Below are positions 51,639 to 60,004 of a stretch of 64,000 nt of DNA, piece by piece. Under the pieces are notes generated by a model. It made no database searches, had not been told where the DNA came from, and worked only from the letters and a program-made list of their open reading frames with translations. Origin of the DNA: Hornefia porci (GTDB lineage: Bacteria; Bacillota; Clostridia; Peptostreptococcales; Anaerovoracaceae); NCBI RefSeq assembly GCF_001940235.1, contig NZ_MJIE01000001.1, positions 2,480,001-2,544,000 of the forward strand. The letters are read 5' to 3'. Every line of letters begins with the position of its first letter. The stretch's first letter is position 1. The translations under genes and the position numbers were made by a program.

Positions 51639-52512
51639 GTTCATTCGTGAATACAGCAGCAGATGGCCTGTAAGCGTTATGTGCGATGTCCTGAACGTGA
51701 GCGAGACCGGTTATTACAGATTCAAAAGGAATCTCGGTAAGCCCGGCAAGGACGCTGTTCTTTCGGCAGTTATGCAGGAAATACTCGATGAGAATATATA
51801 CAACGATAACTATGGTGTGGATCGAATGCAGATAGCACTTGGAAATCGCGGTTACAAGGCTGGTAAGCGCAGGACAGCCAGAATCATGAAGGAAAATGGT
51901 TGGCTCCATGAACGTAAGCGCCGTCCGAAAGGCTTAACTGGGGCAACTACTGAAATACAGGGGAAGGAAAACCTGATCAAACAGGATTTCAGGTCAGATC
52001 AGCCGTATCAGAAGTTGCTTACCGATATATCTCAGATAGCATGCCGTGACGGCAAACTATACATATCTCCAATAATGGATTGCTTCAACGGAGAAATACT
52101 TTCTCTGGTAATGCGAAGCAATATGTGCAAGGAACTGTGCATTGATACATTCAATGCAGCAGCCAAAAGGTTTCCTTTGAACGGAGCCATACTCCATTCA
52201 GATCGCGGAAGCCGGTATACAAGTGAAGCATTCCGTGAAGAACTCAATAATGCCGGTGCTCTGCAGAGCCTCAGCGGCGTGAACCATTGCTTTGATAACG
52301 CCAGGATGGAAAGCTTCTTCGCTACTCTCAAGAAGGAACTCCTCTACAGGATTCCAACATACAAGATGAAGATGGAAGAAGTTAAAACAATCATCTTCAG
52401 GTATGTCTTTATCTACTACAACCGGATAAGGATATACACTTCAAATCCGGATGGTCTTCCGCCGGCAGCTTACAGGAGACGTCTGGAACAATCGTTAGCA
52501 GAAGCTGCATAA
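51616..52512 (+). CDS. IS3 transposase OrfB
   Basis: A 298-residue integrase core. An HTH_21 part (NYGVDRMQIALGNRGYKAGK) leads to the rve domain: KLLTDISQIACRDGKLYISP (Asp), AILHSDRGSRYTSEAF (Asp) and NARMESFFATLKKE (Glu). All DDE residues are present and the frame is intact. The first codon given is GTG, but it may be made only as an OrfAB fusion. Confidence 0.93.
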   Translation: MRARKRFEFIREYSSRWPVSVMCDVLNVSETGYYRFKRNLGKPGKDAVLSAVMQEILDENIYNDNYGVDRMQIALGNRGYKAGKRRTARIMKENGWLHERKRRPKGLTGATTEIQGKENLIKQDFRSDQPYQKLLTDISQIACRDGKLYISPIMDCFNGEILSLVMRSNMCKELCIDTFNAAAKRFPLNGAILHSDRGSRYTSEAFREELNNAGALQSLSGVNHCFDNARMESFFATLKKELLYRIPTYKMKMEEVKTIIFRYVFIYYNRIRIYTSNPDGLPPAAYRRRLEQSLAEAA

Positions 52513-52554
52513 TTTTGTGGGTTTAAAGACTGCACAAATATTGACAATTCCACA

Positions 52555-52940
52555 TATTCGGATGGAATCATCTCCCTACAAATGCCCGTTTCACCGGCTT
52601 CTGCATTGGAATGTTGGGTGATCAGATTTTTCTGCTCTCCGTCCTTTGCATGAAGGATAGCTGGCGAGCAGGCATACCCGACAAGGATAAAACGGAGCTG
52701 GTCACAAGCGGTATTTACCGATTCAGCCGCAATCCGGAATTTCTCGGTTTTGATATGATGTATTTCGGCGTTTTGCTGATGTACTGCAATCTGCTGACAG
52801 GGTTCTTTACGGCATTTGCCGTGGTGACGCTGCATTTGCAGATCTTGCAGGAGGAAAAGTACCTTGCCGGTGTATTCGGTAAGGAATATCGGGAATACCG
52901 GAAGCGGGTGTTTCGGTATCTCGGAAGAAAGCGTTCATGA
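52555..52940 (+). pseudogene. Isoprenylcysteine/phospholipid methyltransferase, 3' fragment
   Basis: Right after the IS3 end the frame reads NARFTGFCIGMLGDQIFLLS, then MKDSWRAGIPDKDKTELVTS and GIYRFSRNPEFLGFDMMYFG, the catalytic half of small ICMT-like membrane methyltransferases. The 5' part is missing: the frame is open back to the IS end. A 109-residue product from ATG 52611 is possible but would lack the first membrane helices. Confidence 0.8.
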
Positions 52941-52959
52941 TTGATGGAGGGCAAGAATC

Positions 52960-53264
52960 ATGCGTATAGAGCATATTGCAATGTATGTGAATGACTTAGA
53001 GAAAGCAAAGAATTTCTTTGTTCATTATTTCAATGCGGCGGCGAATGAGGGCTACCATAACAAGGTAACTGATTTTCGTTCTTATTTCCTCTCATTTGAT
53101 GATGGTGCAAGGCTGGAACTCATGACCAAGCCGCAGATGAACTGACGAAGAGACTACGTGATGACGGATACCCTGTTGCCAGCGAGCCAAGAATGACCGG
53201 TGACGGTTACTATGAAAGCTGTATAATTGGAATTGAGGGTAATCAGATCGAGCTTACCGAATAA
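52960..53264 (+). pseudogene. VOC/glyoxalase-family gene, internally deleted
   Basis: The beginning is intact (MRIEHIAMYVNDLEKAKNFF, then RLELMTKPQM), and the end is intact in another frame (DELTKRLRDDGYPVASEPRM, then TGDGYYESCIIGIEGNQIEL). About 30 residues between are missing and the join shifts the frame, so the first frame stops at 61 residues. Confidence 0.8.
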
Positions 53265-53297
53265 GCAGATTCTAACTTATGAGAGGTGGTGATTTTC

Positions 53298-53768
53298 ATG
53301 CCGCAAATGAACAAAGGCGGAAAATACATTTTCGGGATGTCTCTCATCCGTGAGGATGGGAGTGTGCAGTTCCCCACGCAGGCCGTGACGGAGTATCGCA
53401 TTGCCGAGGAAGGAAAGGTGTATCTGTTCACCGGCAGCAAAAGCACAGGCGGCTTTTGCGTAACACGTCGGGGACTCCTTCTTCCCTCCAAGCTGGGAAA
53501 GATCTTGGAGGAAACACCGGCACTTAGGGACTATACTGAAAAACAGGGAAATTTTATTCCCTATAAAGGTCGGTCATACTGTTGGACAGAGATCACCCAA
53601 AGTGGGCAGATTACTTTAACGGAAGGGATGATGGCCTTTCTGAACATAACGCCCGGTATGAAGCTCCTGTCAATCCGCAGCAGCGATATTGCCTTTACCA
53701 TGGGCGCAAAAGGGCCATTACTGGAAAAGGCAGCGCATTTCGAGGGTGAGATTCCGTTGTTTTCATGA
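53298..53768 (+). CDS. Hypothetical 156-residue protein
   Basis: It starts MPQMNKGGKYIFGMSLIRED (AGAGGTGGTG before the ATG) and has KVYLFTGSKSTGGFCVTRRG and GMKLLSIRSSDIAFTMGAKG. Beta-rich and probably cytosolic; no family name known to me. The ending LLSIRSS recurs in a fragment at 58581, which begins with the same MPQ, so a second copy once existed. It lies among AraC and VOC remnants. Confidence 0.65.
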   Translation: MPQMNKGGKYIFGMSLIREDGSVQFPTQAVTEYRIAEEGKVYLFTGSKSTGGFCVTRRGLLLPSKLGKILEETPALRDYTEKQGNFIPYKGRSYCWTEITQSGQITLTEGMMAFLNITPGMKLLSIRSSDIAFTMGAKGPLLEKAAHFEGEIPLFS

Positions 53769-53871
53769 CTGTCCAGTGAGTATGCAAATGTCACTTCCTA
53801 TCTCAGCAAGAAATGTCGAGAAATCCTTTTTGAGAAACAGTAAAATAGCTTTGCAATGAGGAGGTGAACAG

Positions 53872-54001
53872 CATGAAAGAACAGATTTTGGCGGTACAGA
53901 GAATGCAGGATTACTGTTGGGATGACAGCAATCCCCGTATTTAGTTGGAACCTCGTGGCAATCGTGGGTACATCGAGCTCAAAGCGGTCAAACAGAAATA
54001 A
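53872..54001 (+). pseudogene. AraC-family regulator, internally deleted
   Basis: AGGAGG leads to MKEQILAVQRMQDY, the opening of AraC-type regulators with a GyrI-like end. It jumps at once to CWDDSNPRI, a stop (TAG), then LEPRGNRGYIELKAVKQK, the family's C-terminal end. Only about 40 of some 290 codons remain. Confidence 0.75.
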
Positions 54002-54005
54002 GGAT

Positions 54006-54048
54006 GTCAAGGGCGGTGTCGAAGATGTACCGCCCTTGACACTTTTTA
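54006..54048 (+). terminator. Strong terminator, intron insertion site
   Basis: The perfect 12-bp stem GTCAAGGGCGGT (54006-54017) / ACCGCCCTTGAC (54029-54040) with an 11-nt loop is followed by CTTTTT. It is the terminator of the AraC remnant. The group II intron starts 2 bp later. Confidence 0.9.
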
Positions 54049-54050
54049 TA

Positions 54051-55941
54051 GTGCGCCCGGCGAGCGCACGTTCTAAAGGGTGAAAGTCCCGAATCCGCCC
54101 GGCAGTGGGAAGGATACAGCCGAAGGCAAGGGTGTCCATCGTGAGGTGGAATCTGAAGGAAGCCGGATGTGGGGAAAATACTAACCCATGGGCAAACCTC
54201 TGGCCTGACGAACAGAAATCGCATATGAGGCTCTGTATGAGGATAAGGCCGCTAAACAGGTCAAAGTCCAATTACTGCACGGAATCATGCAGTGTAAATG
54301 CGGCAGGTAGATGGAGGAAAAGAACGTGTGAGTACCCGGGGAGGTCTCACCAGCAAGGAGACTTGAAGTAACAACGAATGGTGAGAAGTCAGCCGAAGCC
54401 ATAGTAGCGGGCCAGTCCGTGAAGGGCCGAATCAATAGGAGTCTTGAGTACGACCGGGAAAGGAGGAACGAACTTGAGCACAGAAAACAAGAAAGAAAGC
54501 TGCCTGCAAAGGGATAGCGCGGAACGTAAAGAGTATGCAGGAGCGCGCCGTTCATTCCGCCGGATATGGAAGGAAAGGGACAGTGCAGAGCCGGAACTTC
54601 TTGAGGCGATACTGGACAGAAGAAATATGAATAAAGCCTACAAGAGAGTGAAGGCAAACAGGGGAGCGCCGGGTGTCGATGGAATGACCATCGAGGAGGC
54701 ACTGCCTTACTTGCGGGAGCATAAAGATGAACTCATTGGAAGGATATTACGTGGGAAATATACCCCGTCTCCGGTGAGGAGAGTCGAGATCCCGAAACCA
54801 AACGGTGGAATACGAAAGCTTGGTATTCCAACTGTCATTGACCGTATCATCCAACAGGCCATCAGTCAGAAACTCATGCCCATCTACGAGCCGAAGTTTT
54901 CGGACGGAAGCTATGGCTACCGGCCGGGACGAAGCGCAAAGGATGCGATAAACAGAGTGAAGGAATATGCGGAGAAAGGATACCGCTATGCGGTTAGTCT
55001 TGATCTCAGCAAATACTTTGATACGCTGAATCATGAGCGGCTTCTGAATCTGCTGAGAAAGGATATCGATGATGAGAGAGTCATTCAGATCATCAAAAGG
55101 TACCTGAAGAGCGGAGTGATGGTGAACGGTGTGGTTATGGAAACAGAGGAAGGTTCGCCCCAGGGCGGAAACCTTTCTCCGCTTCTGGCCAACATTTATC
55201 TGGATGAGTTTGACAAAGAGTTCGAGAAGCGCGGGGTACCATGTGTACGCTACGCAGATGACATTGTATTGCTGTCGAGAAGCGAAAGAGCCGCAAAGCG
55301 GCTGCTGGAAACGAGCACTTCATATCTGGAAGGGAAGCTGAAGCTGGCCGTGAACAAAGAGAAGAGCAAAGTTACCAGTGTTTTCGCTATCCGAAATTTT
55401 AAGTACCTCGGCTTCGCACTGGGAAGGAACGGAAGCGGAATATACGTTCGCGTTCATGCGAAGTCGTGGAGAAAGATGAAGGCTAAACTGAAAGATCTCT
55501 CTTCCCGGAGATGGGTTCAGAGCGTCATTCCGGCATTGCACAGAATCAAGGTGTACATGCGCGGATGGCTAAATTATTACGGCATAGCCGCAATGAAGAA
55601 CAGCATCGGAAAACTCAATGGATGGCTGTACCACCGAATCCGGATGTGCATCTGGAAGATGTGGAAACGGCCGCGGTCAAAGATGAAGTATCTGATGAGA
55701 CTGGGAATCCCGAAATACTATGCCTATATGACGGCAAACAGCCGCAGAGGGTATTGGTTTACATCGGCGACCAGCACAGTCAACAGAGCTTTGTCGAAAG
55801 AAATACTGGTACACATCGGATTTTATGATCTATCCGAAGCATACCAGCGAATGCACATCAACTATTGAAAGCGCCGTATACGCGAACCGTACGTACGGTG
55901 CTGTGAGAGGACGGGGGGGAAAACTCCCCCTCCTACTCGAT
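54051..55941 (+). mobile_element. Group II intron
   Basis: The 5' end GTGCGCCCGGCGAGCGCACG fits the GUGCG intron start and forms the first helix. The 420 bp before the ORF would fold as domains I-III. After the ORF, GCGCCGTA and TACGGTGC pair as domain V (55873-55903), and GGGGGG/CCCCCC with CTCCTACTCGAT form domain VI and the 3' end. The exact 3' boundary (55941) is an estimate. It sits behind a terminator stem, as group IIC introns do. Confidence 0.85.
54474..55868 (+). CDS. ltrA: Group II intron reverse transcriptase/maturase
   Basis: About 464 residues. I chose TTG at 54474 because AGGAGG is 7 nt before it; an in-frame ATG at 54444 has no such site. The RT fingers and palm include NRGAPGVDGMTIEEALPYLR, GIPTVIDRIIQQAI, EGSPQGGNLSPLLANIYLDE and the catalytic YADD in VRYADDIVLLSR. 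The maturase (X) domain follows (RGWLNYYGIAAMKN). No HNH endonuclease domain is present at the end, so it is an endonuclease-free intron protein. The frame is intact. Confidence 0.95.
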   Translation: MSTENKKESCLQRDSAERKEYAGARRSFRRIWKERDSAEPELLEAILDRRNMNKAYKRVKANRGAPGVDGMTIEEALPYLREHKDELIGRILRGKYTPSPVRRVEIPKPNGGIRKLGIPTVIDRIIQQAISQKLMPIYEPKFSDGSYGYRPGRSAKDAINRVKEYAEKGYRYAVSLDLSKYFDTLNHERLLNLLRKDIDDERVIQIIKRYLKSGVMVNGVVMETEEGSPQGGNLSPLLANIYLDEFDKEFEKRGVPCVRYADDIVLLSRSERAAKRLLETSTSYLEGKLKLAVNKEKSKVTSVFAIRNFKYLGFALGRNGSGIYVRVHAKSWRKMKAKLKDLSSRRWVQSVIPALHRIKVYMRGWLNYYGIAAMKNSIGKLNGWLYHRIRMCIWKMWKRPRSKMKYLMRLGIPKYYAYMTANSRRGYWFTSATSTVNRALSKEILVHIGFYDLSEAYQRMHINY

Positions 55942-55964
55942 TATATGGTTTTTCTTAAAAAGTA

Positions 55965-56012
55965 TTGACAAGTAACCACTCGGTAACTATAATATAGTTA
56001 CCGAGTGGTTAC
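55965..56012 (+). promoter_or_regulatory. Consensus promoter overlapped by a perfect palindromic operator
   Basis: TTGACA (55965-55970), 17 bp, TATAAT (55988-55993): a fully consensus promoter. The inverted repeat GTAACCACTCGGTAACTA (55972-55989) / TAGTTACCGAGTGGTTAC (55995-56012) is perfect over 18 bp with a 5-bp centre, and covers the spacer and -10. It is a likely operator of the TetR protein encoded directly downstream. Confidence 0.9.
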
Positions 56013-56032
56013 TGCTATAAAGGAGGATGATT

Positions 56033-56659
56033 ATGGCTGGAGATACGAAAGAGCGAATCATGGAAACGGCCTTGGAGCTGTTTGCGGAAAAGGGCTACCT
56101 TGGAACATCCATGAACGATATTGCAAAGCAGCTTGGTTTTACAAAGGCTGCTCTGTACAAGCACTACACCAGTAAACAGGAGATTTTGAATCGAATCGTG
56201 GAACGGATGAATGAAATGGACTATGAACGGGCAAAGCAGTTTGAAATGCCGGAGGGCAACCTTGCCGAGATCGTGGCAGCTTATCAGAAAACGCCGATTG
56301 AAAAGGTTCGTGCGTACAGCAAAGCCCAGTTCCTGCATTGGACGGAGGAAGAATTTTCTTCCCGCTTCCGCAAAATGCTGACGCTGGAGCAGTACCGGGA
56401 TTCGGAGATGGCACATCTTTATCAGAAATATCTTGCTACCGGCCCTGTGGACTATATGGCAACGATTTTCCGTGGCTTGACGGATTCCGAGGAAAATGCC
56501 CGACACCTTGCGCTGGAATTTTACGGGCCAATGTTCCTGCTGTACAGCGTTTCCGACAGCGGAGCCGATCAGGAACAGGTCTTATCTTTGCTGGATGCCC
56601 ACATTGCCCGCTTCATTCATCAGATGGAATCCATACACAGGAAGGAAGCGAGAACATGA
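56033..56659 (+). CDS. TetR-family repressor
   Basis: A 208-residue regulator starting MAGDTKERIMETALELFAEK; I use the second ATG, as the first abuts the GGAGG site. The HTH is YLGTSMNDIAKQLGFTKAAL, then YKHYTSKQEIL. The C-terminal ligand domain is of the TetR C-type seen in efflux and redox regulators. It probably represses its own operon at the palindrome overlapping the promoter. It is coupled by ATGA to the KTR gene. Confidence 0.92.
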   Translation: MAGDTKERIMETALELFAEKGYLGTSMNDIAKQLGFTKAALYKHYTSKQEILNRIVERMNEMDYERAKQFEMPEGNLAEIVAAYQKTPIEKVRAYSKAQFLHWTEEEFSSRFRKMLTLEQYRDSEMAHLYQKYLATGPVDYMATIFRGLTDSEENARHLALEFYGPMFLLYSVSDSGADQEQVLSLLDAHIARFIHQMESIHRKEART

Positions 56660-56853
56660 GTGATGGTGGCAAAGAGGAAAAGCAATGGGTACTGTGTCCC
56701 GTGTGCGGAGCAAAAACACGGCTGCAACTGCTTCGGGAAACGGAGCTGAAAGCATTTCCGCTGTTTTGCCCCAAATGTAAATGCGAAAGCATTATTGACG
56801 CAAAGAACTTTATCATTGAAACCAAAAAGCCAGACGCTAAGACGCAGTGCTGA
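56656..56853 (+). CDS. Cysteine-rich KTR domain protein
   Basis: A protein of 65 residues with two cysteine pairs: VLCPVCGAKTRLQLLRETEL and PLFCPKCKCESIIDAKNF. This zinc-ribbon with the K-T-R motif is a known small family found in Firmicutes conjugative elements and TetR operons. Function unknown. It overlaps tetR by 4 nt and ends in a terminator. Confidence 0.9.
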   Translation: MSDGGKEEKQWVLCPVCGAKTRLQLLRETELKAFPLFCPKCKCESIIDAKNFIIETKKPDAKTQC

Positions 56854-56887
56854 TCACGATTTTCGTGGCTCGGTGCTGCGTCTTTTT
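56841..56887 (+). terminator. Terminator after the KTR gene
   Basis: GACGCAGTGC (56841-56850) pairs with GTGCTGCGTC (56873-56882), with an inner CACGA/TCGTG stem, followed by TTTTT. It includes the stop codon of the KTR gene. Confidence 0.8.
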
Positions 56888-56909
56888 CAGGAAGAAAGGA
56901 CAGTAAATT

Positions 56910-57608
56910 ATGAAAACGATTGGATTGATTGGCGGTATGAGTTGGGAAAGCACCGTCACCTATTATCAACTGATCAACGAAGCCCTCAAAGTAAAGCTGG
57001 GTGGATTGCACTCAGCAAAGATTCTTCTCTACAGCGTAGATTTTGCGCAAATCGAACAGTATCAGGCATCCAGTGAGTGGGATAAAAGTGCGGAGGTGCT
57101 GACTGATGCGGCAAAGCGACTGGAGTTGGCAGGGGCGGATTTCATCGTGATCTGCTCCAACACCATGCACAAGATCGCACCGCAGTTGCAGCAGGCTTTC
57201 CATATCCCCATTCTCCACATTGCAGATGTCACGGCTGACGCTCTGCTGGCGCAGGGTATTCGTAAGGTTGCCCTGCTGGGGACTAAGTACACCATGACGC
57301 AGGACTTTTATAAAGCACGGCTCATAGCACGCGGTATGGAAGTCATTGACCCCAATAAACAGGAAATCGAAGCTGTAAACCGTGTGATCTATGAAGAATT
57401 GTGCCTCGGCGTAATTTCTGAAGCATCCCGTCGAAAGTACAGCGAGATCATCAAGCGGCTGAAAAAGGATGAAGGGGCGGAAGCGGTGATTCTTGGCTGT
57501 ACGGAGATTGGACTGCTGATAAAGCCGAAGGATTCTGCGCTTCCCGTATTTGACACAACACGCATCCATGCGGAGGCGGCTGCGACTATGGCGCTTGATG
57601 TGAAATAA
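56910..57608 (+). CDS. Aspartate/glutamate racemase family protein
   Basis: A 232-residue racemase-like protein: KTIGLIGGMSWESTVTYYQL at the start, FIVICSNTMHKIAPQL (first catalytic Cys) and [15 protein letters not shown] (second Cys). Both cysteines are kept, so cofactor-independent amino acid racemisation is plausible. A fragment of a second copy lies at 58622-58756. RBS AGGAAAGGA precedes the ATG. Confidence 0.9.
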   Translation: MKTIGLIGGMSWESTVTYYQLINEALKVKLGGLHSAKILLYSVDFAQIEQYQASSEWDKSAEVLTDAAKRLELAGADFIVICSNTMHKIAPQLQQAFHIPILHIADVTADALLAQGIRKVALLGTKYTMTQDFYKARLIARGMEVIDPNKQEIEAVNRVIYEELCLGVISEASRRKYSEIIKRLKKDEGAEAVILGCTEIGLLIKPKDSALPVFDTTRIHAEAAATMALDVK

Positions 57609-57629
57609 GGAATTAGGAGATCAAACAAT

Positions 57630-58136
57630 ATGAACGCAATCATTTATACTACCAACACCGGCAGCACGGAGCATTATGCCAAGCTGCTGGCACACGAAAC
57701 AGGGCTTCCCGCCTACTCGCTGGCAGAAGCCAAAAAGAAAGTTTATCCCAGAACAGAGGTCATCTATATGGGCTGGATCATGGCAAGTTCCGTCAAAGGT
57801 TATGCCGAGGCAGCCAAACGCTACCATGTGTGTGCCGTCTGTGCCGTGGGTATGGGGCAGACGGGAACGCAGACGGATGTGGTGCGAAAAAAGAATCGCA
57901 TCCCTGTGAATATCCCGATTTTTACATTGCAAGGCAACTTCGATGTTGCAAAGCTCCACGGCCCATACCGTCTAATGATGGAAATCATGGTCAAGACGGC
58001 TGGCAAGGGACTTGCCAACAAGCCTGACCGCACACCGGAGGAAGATGATATGCTGGATATGATGCTCCACAGCGGCAACCGTGTAAGCATCGACAATTTA
58101 GGTTCTGTGCTGGATTGGTACAGAACTCGGAACTAA
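57630..58136 (+). CDS. Flavodoxin-domain protein
   Basis: A 168-residue protein with the flavodoxin start NAIIYTTNTGSTEHYAKLLA (FMN phosphate loop TTNTGST) and VIYMGWIMASSVKGYAEAA. It is close in form to the HemG-like flavodoxin_5 group but has a longer tail (KPDRTPEEDDMLDMMLHSGN). It probably transfers electrons or senses redox state. It follows the racemase by 21 bp with AGGAATTAGGAG before the ATG. Confidence 0.85.
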   Translation: MNAIIYTTNTGSTEHYAKLLAHETGLPAYSLAEAKKKVYPRTEVIYMGWIMASSVKGYAEAAKRYHVCAVCAVGMGQTGTQTDVVRKKNRIPVNIPIFTLQGNFDVAKLHGPYRLMMEIMVKTAGKGLANKPDRTPEEDDMLDMMLHSGNRVSIDNLGSVLDWYRTRN

Positions 58137-58154
58137 CTGAAAGGTGGAATCATT

Positions 58155-58565
58155 ATGAAACTTTATTTTGGAAGCACTGTCACCACTGTTACAACGGTGA
58201 TGCTCCTTGCTCTGCTGGGCTTTATGGGCTATTCAATTATCAATCGTGCAAATGTCCAGTATTGGGGGCGCAGAAGCCTGTTCCTGTTGGTATTCGGTCT
58301 TGTTGTTTGCTGCTTTGCGGCAGCACGGGACGGACTGGACAAAACCATTCAGTGTGCCATTGATGGAAGCTGCGCGCCTGGGCTGTTCCCGCTTGTCAGC
58401 TTACCTACCGCCATCGGCTGCATCGGTGCACTGATTATTATCGTTGCCGCGATTGCCACGCCCATCGCCAAAACGCAGCGGGCACGGGAGATCTGGTTCT
58501 TTCTGATGTCCGGCGGCGCTGTGCTGAAAATCGTGACGATGGAGATTGCACGAATGATTCTCTAA
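58155..58565 (+). CDS. Small membrane protein
   Basis: A 136-residue protein with four likely membrane segments: [53 protein letters not shown] and the C-terminal [17 protein letters not shown]. Between helices 2 and 3 is [12 protein letters not shown] with two cysteines outside. No family recognised. It is the last intact gene of the TetR-racemase-flavodoxin run. Confidence 0.75.
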   Translation: MKLYFGSTVTTVTTVMLLALLGFMGYSIINRANVQYWGRRSLFLLVFGLVVCCFAAARDGLDKTIQCAIDGSCAPGLFPLVSLPTAIGCIGALIIIVAAIATPIAKTQRAREIWFFLMSGGAVLKIVTMEIARMIL

Positions 58566-58580
58566 AGGAGGCGAAAGCCT

Positions 58581-58770
58581 ATGCCGCAAAGGCAGCTTCT
58601 CTCCATCCGCAGCAGCCAGGTGCATACGGTGCAGAAGCAGTCATCCTCGGCTGCACGGAAATCGGCCTGCTGATAAAGCCGGAGGATTCCGTGCTGCCCG
58701 TATTTGATACGACACGCATCCACGCAGAGGACGCCGTAACCTTGGCACTTAATGGAACTCATCAATCAAG
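58581..58770 (+). pseudogene. Composite fragment: MPQ protein start and racemase end
   Basis: AGGAGG and ATG lead to [14 protein letters not shown], which matches the start (MPQ) and a late segment (KLLSIRSSD) of the protein at 53298. Then [18 protein letters not shown] and [20 protein letters not shown] follow, nearly identical to the end of the racemase at 56910. Two deletions have joined pieces of unrelated genes. Confidence 0.75.
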
Positions 58771-58796
58771 AAAAAATACTGAACGAGAGGTGCAGA

Positions 58797-59150
58797 ATGA
58801 AGCCGACCGTCATTGACCCAAAAACAACATCCCGCGCCGAAGCATATGAGCTTTGGATGAATGCGCCGAATCCGATGGTGACCTTCTTCAAAACGTTGGA
58901 TGTGACGCCGCTTTTTCGGCTCAGCCGCAGGCGTAATCTTAAATTCAATATGCTCCTTTGCTGGTGCATCGGCAAGGCGGCAAGCGGTGTCAAAGAGTTT
59001 TATACGCTCCCCGTAGGACGCGAACTACTGCAATATGAAAGCATTGCGGTAAATACCATCGTGAAGAACAAAACCGGAGAAGTCAGCTCATGTGATGTGC
59101 CGTTCAACACCAGCCTTGCGCAATTTAATACGGACTACCTGCGTCTAACG
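58797..59150 (+). pseudogene. CatA-like acetyltransferase, 5' part cut by an IS3 end
   Basis: It begins [20 protein letters not shown] and continues LKFNMLLCWCIGKAASGVKE and GEVSSCDVPFN, the N-terminal half of chloramphenicol acetyltransferase-like proteins. Similarity ends at FNTDYLRLT, where a 22-bp IS3 terminus begins. The catalytic HHxxxDG region is lost, so no activity is expected. Confidence 0.82.
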
Positions 59151-59171
59151 CATTTAAATGGTACTACTCCA
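59150..59171 (-). mobile_element. Solo IS3 terminal repeat
   Basis: GCATTTAAATGGTACTACTC (then CA) is the exact reverse complement of 51257-51278 in the left end of the IS3 element. No transposase remains here. It marks a former insertion in the CatA-like gene that has been almost fully deleted. Confidence 0.85.
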
Positions 59172-59353
59172 GTTTCCTTCTCCTGTACGCCGCCCAGAGC
59201 ATTGTTCTCACGCAAACAGGGGCGATTCTTAACTTTTACATCCCAAAATCCGAAATCGGATAACTCTTTAAGCGGAGGAATATTCCAAGTTCAAATCAAG
59301 GCAATATCCTTTTGCCTTGCCAGACAATTGTGCAATTTTTTTTGTTCAAACAA

Positions 59354-59382
59354 TAGACTATTTCGTGAACAGCAATTATAAT
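59354..59382 (+). promoter_or_regulatory. Promoter for the DUF4230 gene
   Basis: TAGACT (59354-59359), 17 bp, TATAAT (59377-59382). The start codon lies about 40 bp downstream. Confidence 0.55.
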
Positions 59383-59422
59383 GGATTCGAGAGAATATCT
59401 GATTTTATTGGAGGGAATGAAT

Positions 59423-60004
59423 ATGTCAAGTCAGAAAAAGTCCGGGAGCTTTCTGAAAAAGCTCGTATGGGCAGTTGTTATCGTGATTGTTGTTGCAGTG
59501 GCCGTTACAGGGTTCAGATATTTAAAGGCATCTGAAGACATAAAGGACGCGACGATTTCTGCGAAACTTGAGAACGCGTCTGATCTAACGACGCAGAAAC
59601 TGATTTATTCGGGTGTGCTCGAATCATCGTCGGGGCGTATTCCGATCATCAACAAAGATAAGTTCCTTATTGAATACAAGGCCACTGTGAATGCGGGGTT
59701 TGATCTTTCAAAAGTGGATGTGTCGCATGATGATTCAACTGTGACAGTAGTCATCCCTCACGCTGAAATACAGACGATTAATATTGAGCCTGAGGACATT
59801 GAGTTTCATGACACCAATTTCTCTGTTCTCAGCGCAGACAAAAATGCTACGGTCAAAGCGATCGGGGAAGCGAAAGACGATGTGAGGAAATATGCCGGGA
59901 AATCGGGATTGACCGATGCGGCAGATAAAAACGGCGCCCAGCTTGTCAAAGGCCTTTTGCGTGATTCCGTAGGCGATCGGGAAATCAAAGTTGAGTATAA
60001 ATAG
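59423..60004 (+). CDS. DUF4230 membrane-anchored protein
   Basis: About 193 residues starting MSSQKKSGSFLKKLVWAVVI; GGAGG is 8 nt before this ATG. One membrane helix (LVWAVVIVIVVAVAVTGFRY) is followed by an outside domain with LVTQKLIYSGV-like (LTTQKLIYSGVLESSSGRIP), KVDVSHDDSTVTVVIPHAEI and EDIEFHDTNFSV, typical of DUF4230. Function unknown. It has its own promoter and is followed by the ~100-bp repeat. Confidence 0.82.
   Translation: MSSQKKSGSFLKKLVWAVVIVIVVAVAVTGFRYLKASEDIKDATISAKLENASDLTTQKLIYSGVLESSSGRIPIINKDKFLIEYKATVNAGFDLSKVDVSHDDSTVTVVIPHAEIQTINIEPEDIEFHDTNFSVLSADKNATVKAIGEAKDDVRKYAGKSGLTDAADKNGAQLVKGLLRDSVGDREIKVEYK

Larger units (their letters stand above)
51255..52554 (+). mobile_element. 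IS3-family insertion sequence
   Basis: Long terminal inverted repeats: the left starts TGTGGAGTAGTACC at 51255, and the right, read inverted from 52554, starts TGTGGAATTGTC; both contain TGCAGTC, then TTAAA and CCACAAAA, within about 42 bp. The flanks differ (AGTC on the left, TATT on the right), so no target duplication is seen. It begins 7 bp after the last CRISPR repeat and ends inside a truncated methyltransferase gene. Confidence 0.88.
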
